DNA from: Selaginella moellendorffii
Taxonomy: Eukaryota > Streptophyta > Lycopodiopsida > Selaginellales > Selaginellaceae
Reading direction: 5' to 3'
Assembly: GCF_000143415.4 (NCBI RefSeq)
Contig: NW_003314416.1
Location: forward strand, 129,332 to 193,331
Length of the DNA: 64,000 nt
Shown: one piece after another, positions 10,136-22,258 of the stretch
Layout: each line of letters begins with the position of its first letter
Position numbering within the stretch: the stretch's first letter is position 1
Translations under genes and position numbers: made by a program
The notes under the pieces: model-generated
What the model was told of the DNA's origin: nothing
Databases searched by the model: none
What the model saw: the letters and a program-made list of their open reading frames with translations, nothing else

Positions 10136-13100
10136 ACTCCACCACCCATAGATGAAGTTCGATGTCCTCATTGAACAGTAAACCCTTTTATAAAGTAACA
10201 CTTTCATGTATTACCATTTCCATCCTTGGCACCTAGCCAATATTTGTCTATGGTTTGACACTGAAGGCTCACCATGCCTTGTCCATCCTTTAAGGGGCAT
10301 AGTCTCTCCATCATAGAAATTCATTTGACCACCTAGGGTGGTTTTCTCCCTTTTATTGGTTCAGTTCTTGCTAAACCCGTTAGAGACACCTTCTCTAACT
10401 CAATTCCACTCTCATTCTCGAGTAATCTCCGATTCCATCGACATAACCTTTGCACTTTGGAACTTTTAATTTTGGCTTCTCAGAGTCAATTTCCTAGGTG
10501 TCTCCGACACCTTACGTTGCACATGGTGCAACTCCACTGCCCCATCCTAGGAAGTCCTTTATTTGAGGGCACCATCATCCTCTCTTCGATATCGTGCCAC
10601 CTTTGGCACTAAGTTCCAGTTATCATAATTTGTGCTAGGGCTGCCCACGGCCTTATTATTTGGCTACCTTACCGCTCCCCCCCTTGGAGCTTCCACTTTC
10701 GCCAAATCAGAGCGATTGAGAATCCATCCTTGGGAAAACATTGCCTTTCCCACAATCCGTTAGCACCCAACACATTAGTGTTCTCAGCCTAACTTTGCCA
10801 TTTGGATTCTTTCCGATGATTCCCATAGCTCTTTTCTTAGCCACTAGTTTTTTTGCTCTTATCCTTGATTGTTGCACCCAGCAACATAGGATGGTTACCT
10901 CCATTTTCGAGGTATCCTTTCGGTTCCATAGCGAAGGCTTTTGCTTCACCAAGTCCAGAGGGTGTTCACCCCTAGTACGTCTCTTTAGCATTTTCTACTG
11001 TGGGCTTATCCACAGCCCAACTTTGTGACCCTCCCACGGGTCTTTTATAAATACTACTTTTTTCGGACTCACTATGCTATCGCTTTGACATAGCTCATTT
11101 CCTTTAAGTGTTCTTCCTACTTGGTCCCCTTGCCCAAGCCACACCATTATCAATAGTTCAAATCAACACTTTGAACTAGAAACTTTATTCCTTAATCTCA
11201 CAAGGACTTTGTCCTTGTTTTAGCCATAAGATCACCTAATGATCTAACCTTGGCACCTTAACAGGTTTGCCAATAGGTACTAGATCTTCTAGACCTTTAA
11301 GTTGTTCACTATGACCCCAGGGGCATCCCCCACACTTGGGGGTGTGCCCAAGCCAGCCCTTCCAACCAAAGGTCCATAGCAACTGAGACTGGGTGTCCCC
11401 ATCTCATTCACCACGCCCTTAGTGCTACTAGCACCAAGTGTTTAAGTTAATATGCCGAGCCACACTAAGCAATCTAACTGTGCATCATGACTCCGGGGCA
11501 TCCCTCGCTTGGCGGTATGCCTAAGTTAGTCTCCTTATTAAAAGTCCATAACCACCGAAAAATGAGTGTCCTCATATTCCAAACCATTACCTCACCCTAG
11601 TGAGTTGGGACTTGAACCCAAGTACTAGAGGGTCAGGACTCGAACCCAACCTCCATATATGCATTTACGGATGGCATCACACAGGATGCCTGGCGTGACT
11701 CCCCACGCCGGTGCACCAATTTATACTTAAAGTGCGCTATAGATCATAGCTTAGGAACGTAGTTCCTCCGCACTACCAAGTCCTCTCACTTGACAAGTTT
11801 GTGATTATGTATGGACTCCTCTATGCTCGGCCCCGTTTTGAAGTTAGCACCTTCAACTAGAGGATTTGTTCCTTTGACTTGCCAATCTCACTTAGCAAGT
11901 CATTTGGCCACCGTAACATGGTTCATGCATAAACGTGAAAGTCCTTAACCATCGACTTTCATTCAAAGCCCTGTCTTTAAACACTCGGGAACTACTTCCC
12001 CAACCTTGATAGCCTCGCCTCATAGCCAACTTCAAGACCACGCTTCTGTTGTGCCACTTTGATTTCACACGCTCTAGGAACCATTTACACTTGGCTTTCT
12101 AGGTACTTATCTACCTAGAATTGTCTTTGGGAACCTTCAAGAAACTTTGTTCCTTAGCTTGTTAAGGCTTCTTCTTTGCAAGCTCCCTACTCATCATAAC
12201 ATGGATAATTCCACATTTTAGACTCTCCATGGCATTACGGTCGCTAGTGACAACATGCTTGAGCACCCACTTGATTCTCCACTCCCAACTTGCATAACCA
12301 CCCTTGGTTAGCCTGTCAATTCTCATGGTTCAAGTCTATCACTTTATTACTTGCCTTTTAGCCTCATACATTTCCTTCAGTCATTCTCCTCTAGACTAGG
12401 AAGATAGCTTTGCACTTTCTACCATGCTTTGGCAAATATTCATAGAGATGAACCTACCTGACAGCCTAGAGAGTGGTTCCTCAATCCGGGTTTGCTGACC
12501 TTGTAATCCCATACACTAGGATTACCGTTGCTACTTATGGGCCTTTATATACCCATCACTAGCTTTGCCAAAATCCCTTTTTGGTTTTGTCCAATTTGGG
12601 TAGATGGATTTCTCCCATTTCTGCAACCTTGAACATTTGAATAACACTTCCTATCCATCATTCGCTAGGGACTTTATCCCTTGGGCATTATCCATTGCCC
12701 TTACGACACCAAACACCCCCTCCTGGTGTTCTAGAGTGCTTGGGTGTCTCAATGATGGCCTTTTTGGTAATGAGCATTCCCTTTACGATATTGACTTACT
12801 ACATCATAACATAAGTAATTTCTCCCCTATAAGGGTATATCTAACTTCTTTATCCCAATAAGAAGTCTTAGGTAGTTACCTTCTACTAGTTTAACCAATT
12901 ACTTTGCACAATTTGCTTAGTTACCTCTTAGTTGTCAAGTCCTACAACTCATTGCTGGTGCTTCCACACCTCTATCATTATTTGGGTCACCACACTTCAA
13001 TCGCATGCCTTCCAGCTTAGGCTATGCCATTCCCATTTCTATTAGGATTCCTTTGGTTAAGGGTTCTCATGAACCCACCAACTTGACCTCATGGCAGGGT

Positions 13101-14440
13101 GATGATAGAACTGCTGAGGAGTTCAAGGCTAGAATGAATACAGATAAAAAAATGGGGTAACTTAGTAAAGTGTTCAAGAGCCGGCTTAGAAATCAAATGG
13201 ACAAATGCTCCCAATCCAAGTGTAGGTGGCATTCCCTACTTGGATATCTAGTGTGGTTCATTGGAACCTCGCTTTAGCCACATGGCTAGGGCACCCAGAG
13301 GTGGAAGGTGGGGAGATTACCTATAAGGCTTGTGTTAAGTTGTGGTGTTTCGAAATATTATTTTAAAGTCTTGAATTGTGGAAAAGAAGAAGAGTGGCAC
13401 ATTCAGTGTCTCCACACCATCGGCTCTACAAGCCTAACTTTACGACACTTCCCACTTGTGTTAGGGTCTTTGCAAAGACCAAAATAGTCATTTCTCATGC
13501 CAACTATTAGTTAGCACTACACCATAGTGTTCACACACAACTCTATGCCAAAGTTGCTTTCTTTTGGGGAACACCTTTCCCACGACTTTAGTATGGCACA
13601 TTCTGCCATCAATGAGATACCCACTATTCTCATTGGATCCTATAATCCCCCCATACTTTGTGGGGTACAATCACCTCAGTCCAAATGCTTCCATTAGTCC
13701 CTTAGGATTATTCTTTGATTCTACTTGAGTCATCTAGCTTTTTGGACTTTGTTAATCTAACGACCCGTGAGGTCCTACTTTGAGGTGCTAGCTCATTGAA
13801 ATACAACTTCTTGTATTCATGTTCTACTCACAAGGACCATCTTTGCAAGTGTTACTCTGACACTTAATTTTGTTCTTTGGGAGCAACCTTTGCCCCTTAA
13901 GACTATTTGTCCATATGATGAAAATACTGACTCATCCTTTGAGCACCCCCCAACTCCTTGGGTTTGTTCCAACATTTATAAAAGGTAGCCCCGGCTACCA
14001 TTTTAAGGACTCATGTCGTCATCTGTACTTGACCTCTCACGGCCGTCCATTCTGGTCTCAATTTCATGAGCACCAGCCTCAACTATGTGAGGATAATCTT
14101 GTAACTTTTTTATTGTTTTGGAGTCTCTATCTTTCCCGTGATCCCAACTATAATTGTTTACCACAACTACCTTAGCCAGTTTGCTAAGTCAAACGCTCAT
14201 CCAGATCACATCGTCAACCCTCTGAAGGAAACCTTATACTGTTCCCAAGATCTTGAAGTCGTTCCATTATTGGTCCTTTTCTATCCACTGCCTCACTTAC
14301 AAGTTCACACATGAACTGTAGTGGAGAGCCATGTCTTTTCGACCTGCTACTCCTCAAGGATAGGTTCACTCCTAGGACCTTCCGATGCCAACACTAGCGG
14401 TGATATACTTGAGCACTAATAAAAGTTGGACTAAGGAACA

Positions 14441-14455
14441 ACTCCGATACTAAGT
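14441..14455 (-). promoter_or_regulatory. Primer binding site of family X
   Basis: The reverse complement reads ACTTAGTATCGGAGT, close to the initiator tRNA-Met primer site TGGTATCAGAGC. It sits directly inside the 5' LTR and sets the element's strand. Confidence 0.75.
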
Positions 14456-15192
14456 TGTAAACGACTAATTTTTCCATTTTACTTTAGTCACTTAACCGCA
14501 CCTCTGACCACTTGGAGGAGTCTCATCCACAACCTCCATAAGTCCCATTCAAGACTTGGGGCTTGCTAGCCCCGAAAATGGCATCCATGCCACTCAACCT
14601 TTGCACTTGGTCCAAGTGCTCCACATGTCCGATCCCATGACCGACACCCCAAGGTACCACCAACATATCAACCCATTATGCTAGGCCATGCCCATTCACC
14701 TTGGTCACATCGGTGGTCCAATGCCACCTGCATTGCAATCCCGTCTCTCAAGGACTCGAGCCCAGTCCTGGTTTCAGACTCGGACTCGGTCTCAGCCTCA
14801 GTCTTGGTCTCGGTCTCGGTCTCGGTCTCAGTCTCGGTCTCAGTCTCAGTCTCGGTCTCGGTTCCATCTTGGACTCCATCTCAGGTCCATCTTGGACTCC
14901 ATCTCGGACTCCATCTCGGACCCCATCTCGGACTCCATCTCGGGTCTATCTCGGGTCCATCTCGGACTCCATCTTGGACTCCATCTCATGTCCCTTTTCT
15001 AGAGACTCACTCATTGCTCGCTTCGTGCTTGCTCCTTGAGCACTTCGTTGGGAGTTCCACTCCCGCTCTCGATCTTTTCAAGTCGGAGCTTTTAGTCCAA
15101 ACGTGTTACACTCGTTTGGCTTTCACTTCGGCCACTACCACATGGCACCCTTTCGGCTCCACTTTTGGGGCCTAGGGATTTTATATCTCATA
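14456..15192 (-). repeat. 5' LTR of family X element, internally deleted
   Basis: 737 bases. It matches both ends of the 1.5-kb LTR but lacks the central ~0.8 kb, cut near 14755. Its outer end reads TATGAGA instead of TGTGAGA. Confidence 0.85.
14800..14990. repeat. GGTCTC / CCATCTCGGAC minisatellite in LTR
   Basis: Tandem hexamers and 18-base units as in the partner LTR, with different unit numbers. Confidence 0.9.
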
Positions 15193-15197
15193 GAGAT
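15193..15197. repeat. 5-bp target duplication GAGAT, right
   Basis: Matches 8627-8631. Confidence 0.8.
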
Positions 15198-15889
15198 ATC
15201 AAACAAGGAGAACTCTGACTCAAGAAACTTTGCCATGCTCAGCAAGGCATGAGCAATTCTCATAGTCGACTTGGATACATAACTCCATGCAATCTCGACA
15301 ATATCAAATGAGTTATATTAATTTTAAGATGGATGCTGTAAAAAAAAACTAATCTTGAAGACTAAAAATGATTTGGAAAATTATTCTTACTTATAAAAAT
15401 ACTAATATTTCAAGAAATCCTCAATAATTTCTTTTTCTCAGATGTATATAACACCAAATATTTCTCTAATTGGTAAAAATAAATTTATTTTTAATATTAA
15501 TATTAATATGTATTTCAAAAGAGTAGCAACAACTTTATATTTTCTTTCTTACTTCAAATACCAAATCCGTTATCTGGTTTTTAACTAATAAGCTTCTACA
15601 AGCCTACTATTAAATTCTTATATTTTAATATTCAAATTTGCTACCTAAGCTCTGCATTACTATTAAACCCACTAAATAAAATGCTACCACATTTATATTA
15701 AACCTCATGACAATAGAGAATGATTCTTGGTATGTAATAGGTATAAGCTATCTCATACACATACAAATATCAAATCCTATCTTATAATCACATGTGCTAC
15801 ATTCATCCCCCCTTAAGAGATGTCAATATTTTCATTGACTATTAATTAACAACCCCTACTAAGCCAAGGGGAACCAACACCTCCATTTC
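15198..15889. other. AT-rich unassigned spacer
   Basis: Strongly AT-rich with TTAATATTAATATT runs. No gene, RNA or known repeat recognised. Confidence 0.5.
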
Positions 15890-16545
15890 TGTAGCGCACG
15901 TGGTTTTGACCTTTTATCCTATGGTGATTTACCATAGGATAACAGCACGAAGCAGAACCTAAACCCTCTTTATGCCACATAACACATGCCATGTGTCATA
16001 TGCCACGTGTCCAAAGGACAGTGGTGCGGAACTCAAGGTTCAGGGCCTTGGGCCATTGAACAAAGGAACGGTGCGAAACTCCCAAGCATGGAGCCAAGGA
16101 GTGACAGAACCAGACCATGGAGCAACTCCCGAGCATATAACCCAAGGAGCGAAGGGATGGGAGCCCGGAGCGACTTGGAACAGTCCTAGAGTAACTAACA
16201 TCCCAATGCTAGGACCAGCACGCAAAACGGAGCCAAACGGAGCCAAACGGAGTTTGGCACTATTTCGACATACCGGTGGCCTAACGCGAGGACATGGGTA
16301 CTCCACCAGCTAGCATGGAATGGAACTTGGGCTTAGACCCAAGCTAGATGCAGAACAAGGACAGGCACGCAAGCGGGAGCTAGACTATGCCTCACCCAAC
16401 CTACTCACTATCCCTACTATACATTTGGAACTCCTCACAGCCCCCACCCCCCCTTGAGGAACACACGCTTTGGGCTTTCACCCCAAGCCTCTCTTAGTAT
16501 CAGGAGTTAGTCTCTAGGACAAGCTCAAAACTTACTAATATTATT
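15890..16545 (-). repeat. 3' LTR (partial) of YZ element
   Basis: Starts TGTAGCGCACGTGG on the plus strand, the LTR 3' end. It contains the TATCCTATGGT / ACCATAGGATA inverted repeat and the C tract near 16440. Confidence 0.75.
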
Positions 16546-18943
16546 TTTTGTTTATGATACCATATTTAATATAGTATAATAACATTTTCAATGCCGGGAG
16601 CAATGAAAATCAGTGACTAAAGTCTAATGACTAATGCATTTAGCTAACAGCTTTGAGAATGCCTTGAAGAAGCTAATTCTGCATGATCAACATTCAGTCG
16701 AAACTAAAGTGAAGACTATGAGATGGACTCATATTGGTACACAACCTCCTCATAGACAAAGCTATAGTATGGGTACCAATATCTCAACAGCAAACAACTA
16801 AGCTGGACATCATTATCCTCAGCCAAGGCAAAGTACCATCAAGACCAAGTCAACATTAGTGAAAACTCATTACTCTCATAGAGTCTTAACGAAATGGAAG
16901 GTGCAATCTTGCTACCAAACATAACACTATAAAAGAAAGGCATAAGGGTCACCCTTCTTAGAAAAGCATAATAACCATTTTTCTACACTAACTCCAGACT
17001 CTATCTAACTCAATTGCCTTAACTCTAAAATGTCAACATCCCTTTCGGACCGCATCATATAAACTATCAACTAAGGTTTAAGCTAACCAAAGTCAACTTT
17101 AACCCCTTCACTAGTTTATATTGGCTTACGAAAACAGAATGGTTTTTGAGTAAAATAATCAATAGATCAACCATTGGAAAAGCCTAAGAAAATTTATGGA
17201 AATTTTTCCATCCTAGAGAAAGAATGACTCTCAGTCTAGGAATGCAAACTTTCAAAACTCAACCAACTTCTTTCTACCTACAACTTCACATAGGTTCACC
17301 TCAACACAAATTTTCATCACCCATAATATGTCTAAGCATTGAACATCTTTGCTATTTATCCGACATCCACAAAATGCAAAGTGAACATCCAAGGCTTGAT
17401 TACGAAGACCACATTTTTGGATATTCATATTGCATTAAAATTCTTCTTCAACCACCTTCAAAATCCAATGTGAAGTAAAAACATTAACAAGAAAAATGAC
17501 ATGGAAAATCAAGCTTTAAGGAAAATTCCTCATCACTCGAAATAACAATGCCACTTCCACTAACACAAGTGCTAGCAATGTCAATGCCTCAACCTCACAC
17601 ATTCTCCATCCAACAATCTACTCCAAATACTAACAGATCAACCAACAAGCTATAGCAAATGAATGCTATAACCCTTTCCAACACCGTATGGGCAAACTTT
17701 CACAGAATTAAGGAACCAATTTAAGCTAAGCATAATGGACCACCATCGAGAATCCAATCAAGGCTACTACAATGCTACTTCGTGCAAGGAGACTAGCTTC
17801 ACCATCAACCACTTTGGGGTTGATGATCATTTATCAAGCAACTTCACAAACATATTGCTTATGACCACATGAATATGATATAAGTAATCACAATGACTTG
17901 ATCATCAATTGAGCAACACCACAAGTAATGTCTATATCATTACTTCAAAGATTTATGTGACTATCAAGTGCCAACTCGATTTAACAAAATGCAATATAAA
18001 TGCCACACTCCACCAATAAAGATTTATAACACCAAATACCACTAACTTTTATTCACAACATGGACAAGCTCATGCCACTCTCTTTCTTACCAAACTCAAA
18101 ACTAATCCAACACCAAGCTACTCAAGGAGCAATAGCAAGATTCCCCAGAAAGAATTGAGCATTGCAACCCAAGTCTTCCAATAGCAAGCCTAGATAAAAA
18201 TGGTTTAGCGCTTCACCGCTATCCATCCCATGACTCACTACTTGCAAGACCATCATTTCCAACATGCATCAAGATAGGGATTCTTGATTGCATGATGTGA
18301 ACACAAGCAATGAGTCAACACCTCATTGCAAATCATTTTTCCAAGAAGAAAAGATGATTTACGTGTTTAATCCTTCATCCCTGACAACTCTCTTTTCAGT
18401 CTCATCTTTGACTAAACCTCAAGCTTGCATTCGCACTGCTTTCAATCCAATCCAAGAAAAGTTTATGCACGGCAATGACTTGAACTAATAGACTAATCCC
18501 TACTGTCTTGGTTGATTCACTTGTAATCATGCCTAGGAAGGATCCATTAGTGCCGTGCTAAACAACTACGAACCAACCTCTTTGCCACTCATAGCAAACC
18601 CAGGGAAGGTTTACTTTCACCCATGGTACATGGAACAACTCATGGAACCACCGATAGGTTAACATTAATCCTGTCAACTCAAAGTGTAATCTTGAGTTGC
18701 TAATATGCCTCACTCACGAGCCCAAGCGCAAACTCGTGCAAAATGGTACACCTCAAATCCATCCTATGAGCCCAAGAGCAAGCTCACATCATAAGGTACA
18801 ACAAGGTAACCAAATCCATACCCAAGGAACAATTGCGAAGTCTTTGCACCCAAACGTGTACCCACTCAAATCATCATTTTCATCTCTGCGTATCTAACGA
18901 GACTAGTGGCCCAATCTCATTGGATAGTACTTGCCGAGACTCG

Positions 18944-18958
18944 TCCTCTAATACCAAA
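18944..18958 (-). promoter_or_regulatory. Primer binding site of YZ element
   Basis: The reverse complement reads TTTGGTATTAGAGG, close to the initiator tRNA-Met primer site, directly inside the 5' LTR. Confidence 0.65.
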
Positions 18959-19600
18959 TATAGCACACGTGGTTTTTACCCTTTATCCTATGATGATTTA
19001 CCATAGGATAACACCATGAAGCGGAACCTAAACCCTTCATGTGCCACATGTCATATGCCACATATCTATAGAAAAATGGTGTGGAACCCAAGGAACGGTG
19101 CCAAACTCCCAAACATGGAGCCAAGGAGTGTCGAAACCAGACCACGGAGCAACTCCCGAGCTTACAGCCCAAAGAGTGAAGGGACAAGAGCCCGGAGCAA
19201 CTTGGAACAGTCCTAGAGCAACTAGCATCCCAATGCCAGGACCAGCATGCAAAACAGAGCCAAATGGAGTTTGGCATTATTTCGGTATACCGGTGGTCTA
19301 ACGCAAGGATATGGGTACTCCACCAGCTAGCATGGTGTGGAATTTAGGCTTAGACCCAAGTCGGACATAGAACAAAGACAAGCACGCATGCGGGAACTAG
19401 ACTATGCCTCAGGTTGGTCAGCCATGTTTGACCTACCCAATATCCCTACTATACATTTGGAACCCCCCCCCTCGAAGAAGAACACACACTTTGGGCTTTC
19501 ACCCCAAGCCTCCCTTAGTATCAGGAGTTAGTCTCTGGGACAAACTCAAAATTACTAAATATGTAATGTCCCTAGATTGCGTTTTAGGGTGTGGAGAGGC
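18959..19600 (-). repeat. 5' LTR (3' half only) of YZ element
   Basis: Homology to the solo LTR holds from 18959 to about 19581 (CGCAATCTAG on the minus strand) and fades into the next element. The 5' half is absent here. Confidence 0.75.
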
Positions 19601-19779
19601 ACAACATCTAGCACCATGACTGCCGTGACCGGAGGAGCAGTTAGAGGTAGAAGAGTGCCAAGGGGAGAGCGCCCAATCTCCCCACACTTGCTACCGTCGG
19701 CGAAGGCATCCGTCGTGAGATTCAGGGAAGAATCACTCCAAAATCTCTCTGTTTTTTGTTTTACACTGCTCTGTCCAGG

Positions 19780-20628
19780 ATGGAACGTCATCCAGCACCC
19801 AGCAGCAGTGGAGGAAGAACCAAGCCCCAGCCATTCGCACTTGGAAGAGGTGCTAGAGGCCGCGGCCTCAGCATCCGACTGCCCCAGGGAGGGATGCTGA
19901 AGGGAAGAGCCGCCAACAGCAAAACCCCAATCACTAGAAGGAGGGCATTGCTGGGCTCTCCAGGGAACAGTGAGAAGCTAGGTTTGAGTGGCACGGCAGG
20001 AAGCAGTGAGCACACTGTCAGCGATCAAGCAGGCTCGAGGCAGAAATCACACCACACAGAAAGTGATTACCTTGCAGAGTGTGCAGCCATGGATCTTCAC
20101 GAAGAGGTCGTGCAGGGAACCAGGGAGATGATGATCAGGGCTCATCACACTTGTCAACTTCTGAAAGAACTGGTGGACACACCAAAGGATAAGCTGGAAA
20201 AGCTAGTCTCACTGGAACAGGATGGCGGTGCACACAGAAGTGGCTTGGCCACCAAGGAGGAGTCACCACCACCAGTTACAGTCCTTGAGCTTGGTTCAAG
20301 ATGTCTTGGGAACCAACAGGAAGAAGATGAGACACTGGACGAGGTGATCCTACCTGGAAACACAGGAGTGGCGATGCACAAGTCACTAGAAGAAGAGCTA
20401 CGCAGGAGCAGTGACGGAGCAGGAGAGCAGGAGCCTTCAAGGGCACAGGGACCTGGGCCAGGGATGTCTCAACCAGCCTCACCACCCACACAGCATGGTT
20501 CCCCCATACAGCAAAGCTGTGCGCTGAACAAGGAAGTACAGGAAGCAAGTGGATTCCTAGGCTTGGGTGATCTAGCCAGTGGTGACGGACCACGTGAAGA
20601 GGTGGCCACAAGCAGAGATCTGGACTTA
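19780..20628 (+). pseudogene. Unrecognised ORF, probably of a LINE-type element, cut by the transposon
   Basis: An open frame from the ATG at 19780 runs to the transposon junction at 20628, after which the frame is transposon sequence. The ~283-residue product is rich in Gly, Ser, Pro and Glu, has an Arg/Gly-rich N-terminus (GRGARGRGL) and a short helical segment near residue 115 (TCQLLKELVDTPKDKLEKLV). No enzyme motif is visible. It interrupts a YZ LTR. If the proposed 18.7-kb inversion is undone, it is continued, in the same orientation, by the LINE 3' end at 52648-53501. ORF1 of a LINE or an internally deleted LINE is therefore a reasonable guess, not shown by homology. Confidence 0.4.
20627..20628. 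repeat. TA target site, left
   Basis: TA abuts the left terminal repeat. TA also abuts the right end (34786-34787) and the end of copy 2 (53502-53503). Confidence 0.6.
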
Positions 20629-20651
20629 AGCTCTATTTCGTTAAAGTGGGA
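20629..20651 (+). repeat. Left terminal inverted repeat
   Basis: 23 bases identical, inverted, to 34763-34785 and identical to the copy-2 end at 53504-53526. Confidence 0.85.
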
Positions 20652-20814
20652 TTTATTCAGTAAAATGGGACTAGGTACAAATTTTCAAGTATTTGAAAAT
20701 GACGTGAAATTATATGTTTTTTGTCCAGGGGCTAGACATATCTGGGGCATGGTGACTAGCGCGGTGACTTTGTGTCCAGACTGAGTCCATCTGGTTGTAT
20801 AATAAATCTCATTA

Positions 20815-20834
20815 TCAAGGTGAACAAGCCGAAT
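20815..20834 (+). repeat. Subterminal repeat
   Basis: TCAAGGTGAACAAGCCGAAT. Inverted versions lie at 22078-22097 and 22206-22225. All three have a 22-bp palindrome or half-site nearby. Candidate transposase binding site or exon-edge repeat. Confidence 0.6.
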
Positions 20835-21287
20835 CTGAAGCTAAAGAAGAGCGATGGCATGCGCGCACACACTATTTGTTTGTTCATTGAGCGTGTGGTG
20901 AGCTTTCCAAAATGAATGTCATTCCTATTAGCCAAACATATAACTTAATGGTGAGAACATTTAGATATTATTCAATGTTATCTTTTTCTAATGAATCTAA
21001 TTGTGAAGGTGTAGCAAGAGGCATTGCTAGTCTGGAGAAGTCATTTAACTCATTTGACCCTTAGTGTATTTTCATGAAACTAAATAACATTCATATTATT
21101 AAGGAATTTCTCTAGTACCTTTTTTTTACGACATAGAGGCTTGCATTTCTTTCAAAGGTGATTTAGTAAAAGGCCTGAGGGCACATGCCATTCTATTTCT
21201 CAGACCGGTATTAAGATATACTAGTGCAAAGGGAAAAAGGTATTTGGTGATCAAGTAAATAGCATGAGGGCACACGCCATTATAAGC

Positions 21288-21545
21288 CTAAGCGCTAGTG
21301 GACACCTCCTTTTTGGTACTCTCAGCGGTACTATCATCCTTCTCCGGGTCAGTTGTTTTGCTTTGGATTGTTGTCTCTGACGTTACTGGGGCGTTCTCGA
21401 TAGTTGTTAATGTTGCCGTTTGTTCAGAAAAATGATCACCTGGAGTATAGTACGGGGAGTTTGGAAGACTTATATATTCTACATCTTCACCTATCTCCTT
21501 CTCCGTCTCCTTTTCTGCCTCACTTACAGATTTTGTGCTTGCCAT
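21288..21545 (-). CDS. Small acidic Ser/Thr-rich ORF of unknown function
   Basis: From the ATG at 21545, 85 codons encode a polypeptide rich in Glu, Ser and Thr with no transmembrane segment or known motif (ASTKSVSEAEKETEKEIGED near its start). It lies downstream of the transposase gene on the same strand, so it may be a separate small gene or a 3' exon of that gene. Its composition differs from the repeats around it, which argues weakly for real coding. Confidence 0.35.
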   Translation of the reverse strand: MASTKSVSEAEKETEKEIGEDVEYISLPNSPYYTPGDHFSEQTATLTTIENAPVTSETTIQSKTTDPEKDDSTAESTKKEVSTSA

Positions 21546-21858
21546 GAGAACGCTCTTCACCCTAAAATATGGAGTTCGTTGTGTTATAAAAGGAAACCAA
21601 CACACACGCTGCAAGGGAATGATGGTACATAAAGCACGTAAGCCCACAATATGGGTTTATGTGCCATTAATATGGGCCACATGCCATATTATTAGATTTA
21701 TGCATGTGTGATTGGTAAATGCATATGTCACATCATCTTTGTTTTACCTCACACACTATATCAGGCCTAATGAACCATATCACATGTGCGCATATGCTAT
21801 ATATATGGAGAAGTATTATGCAAGGATAGAAAAATTCAATGCATGATTGTGGAGAGCA

Positions 21859-21880
21859 ATGGCATGAAGCCACATGCTAA
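21859..21880. repeat. 22-bp palindrome, degraded
   Basis: ATGGCATGAAG then CCACATGCTAA. In the transposon's left arm. Confidence 0.65.
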
Positions 21881-22018
21881 ATAACATTTTAGAGAAAGAA
21901 TTAAAATAGAAACATGCAAACAGTACTAAGTGGACCAAGACTTAGAAGTGCACAATTGAATGAGGTATTTCTAATAAATATTTCACTCACCTCATATAGG
22001 AATGGCTACCACTCTCAA

Positions 22019-22040
22019 ATGGCGTATCGCCTCATGCCAT
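22019..22040. repeat. 22-bp palindrome
   Basis: ATGGCGTATCG then CCTCATGCCAT, 38 bases from a subterminal repeat. Confidence 0.75.
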
Positions 22041-22077
22041 CACCTCGCAATTTGTTATAACAATCCGATGAATTCAT

Positions 22078-22097
22078 ATTCGGCTTGTTCACCTTGA
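22078..22097 (-). repeat. Subterminal repeat, inverted
   Basis: Reverse complement of the 20815 unit, identical over 19-20 bases. Confidence 0.6.
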
Positions 22098-22164
22098 ACT
22101 TTAAGTAAGATTTGCTAGAACAACTAAGAATTTATACTTGTTATTTGTATCATCTCACCTAGGA

Positions 22165-22186
22165 ATGGCGTAAGGCCACATGCCAT
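22165..22186. repeat. 22-bp palindrome
   Basis: ATGGCGTAAGG then CCACATGCCAT, 20 bases from the next subterminal repeat. Confidence 0.8.
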
Positions 22187-22205
22187 CACGCCTCCTTTGA
22201 TTCAG

Positions 22206-22225
22206 ATTCGGATTGTTCACCTTGA
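22206..22225 (-). repeat. Subterminal repeat, inverted
   Basis: One mismatch from the 22078 unit. Confidence 0.6.
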
Positions 22226-22258
22226 AATAAAATACATTAGAAACTTAGTAAAGGAATA

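Larger units (their letters stand above)
8632..15192 (-). mobile_element. Complete non-autonomous LTR retrotransposon (family X)
   Basis: Two direct LTRs (8632-10135 and 14456-15192) enclose a 4.3-kb internal region, all flanked by GAGAT. Read on the minus strand, the 5' LTR is followed by a primer site resembling the 3' end of initiator tRNA-Met, and a purine-rich tract (GGGTGGTGGAGT) precedes the 3' LTR. The internal region has no convincing gag, protease, reverse transcriptase or integrase, so it must move with enzymes from another element. Its LTR end and minisatellite resemble the chromovirus LTR near 43.6-45.1 kb, a plausible helper. A recombined second copy lies at 45.8-51.6 kb. Confidence 0.85.
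15890..19600 (-). mobile_element. Non-autonomous LTR element (family YZ), truncated
   Basis: Related direct repeats at 15890-16545 and 18959-19600 are LTRs of a family whose full-length solo LTR is at 38614-39792. On the minus strand a primer-site-like sequence adjoins the right-hand LTR, so that is the 5' LTR. Both LTRs lack the 5' half of the family LTR. The 2.4-kb internal region is AT-rich and non-coding. The missing half of the 5' LTR is probably the fragment at 52283-52648, displaced by an inversion. Confidence 0.7.
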
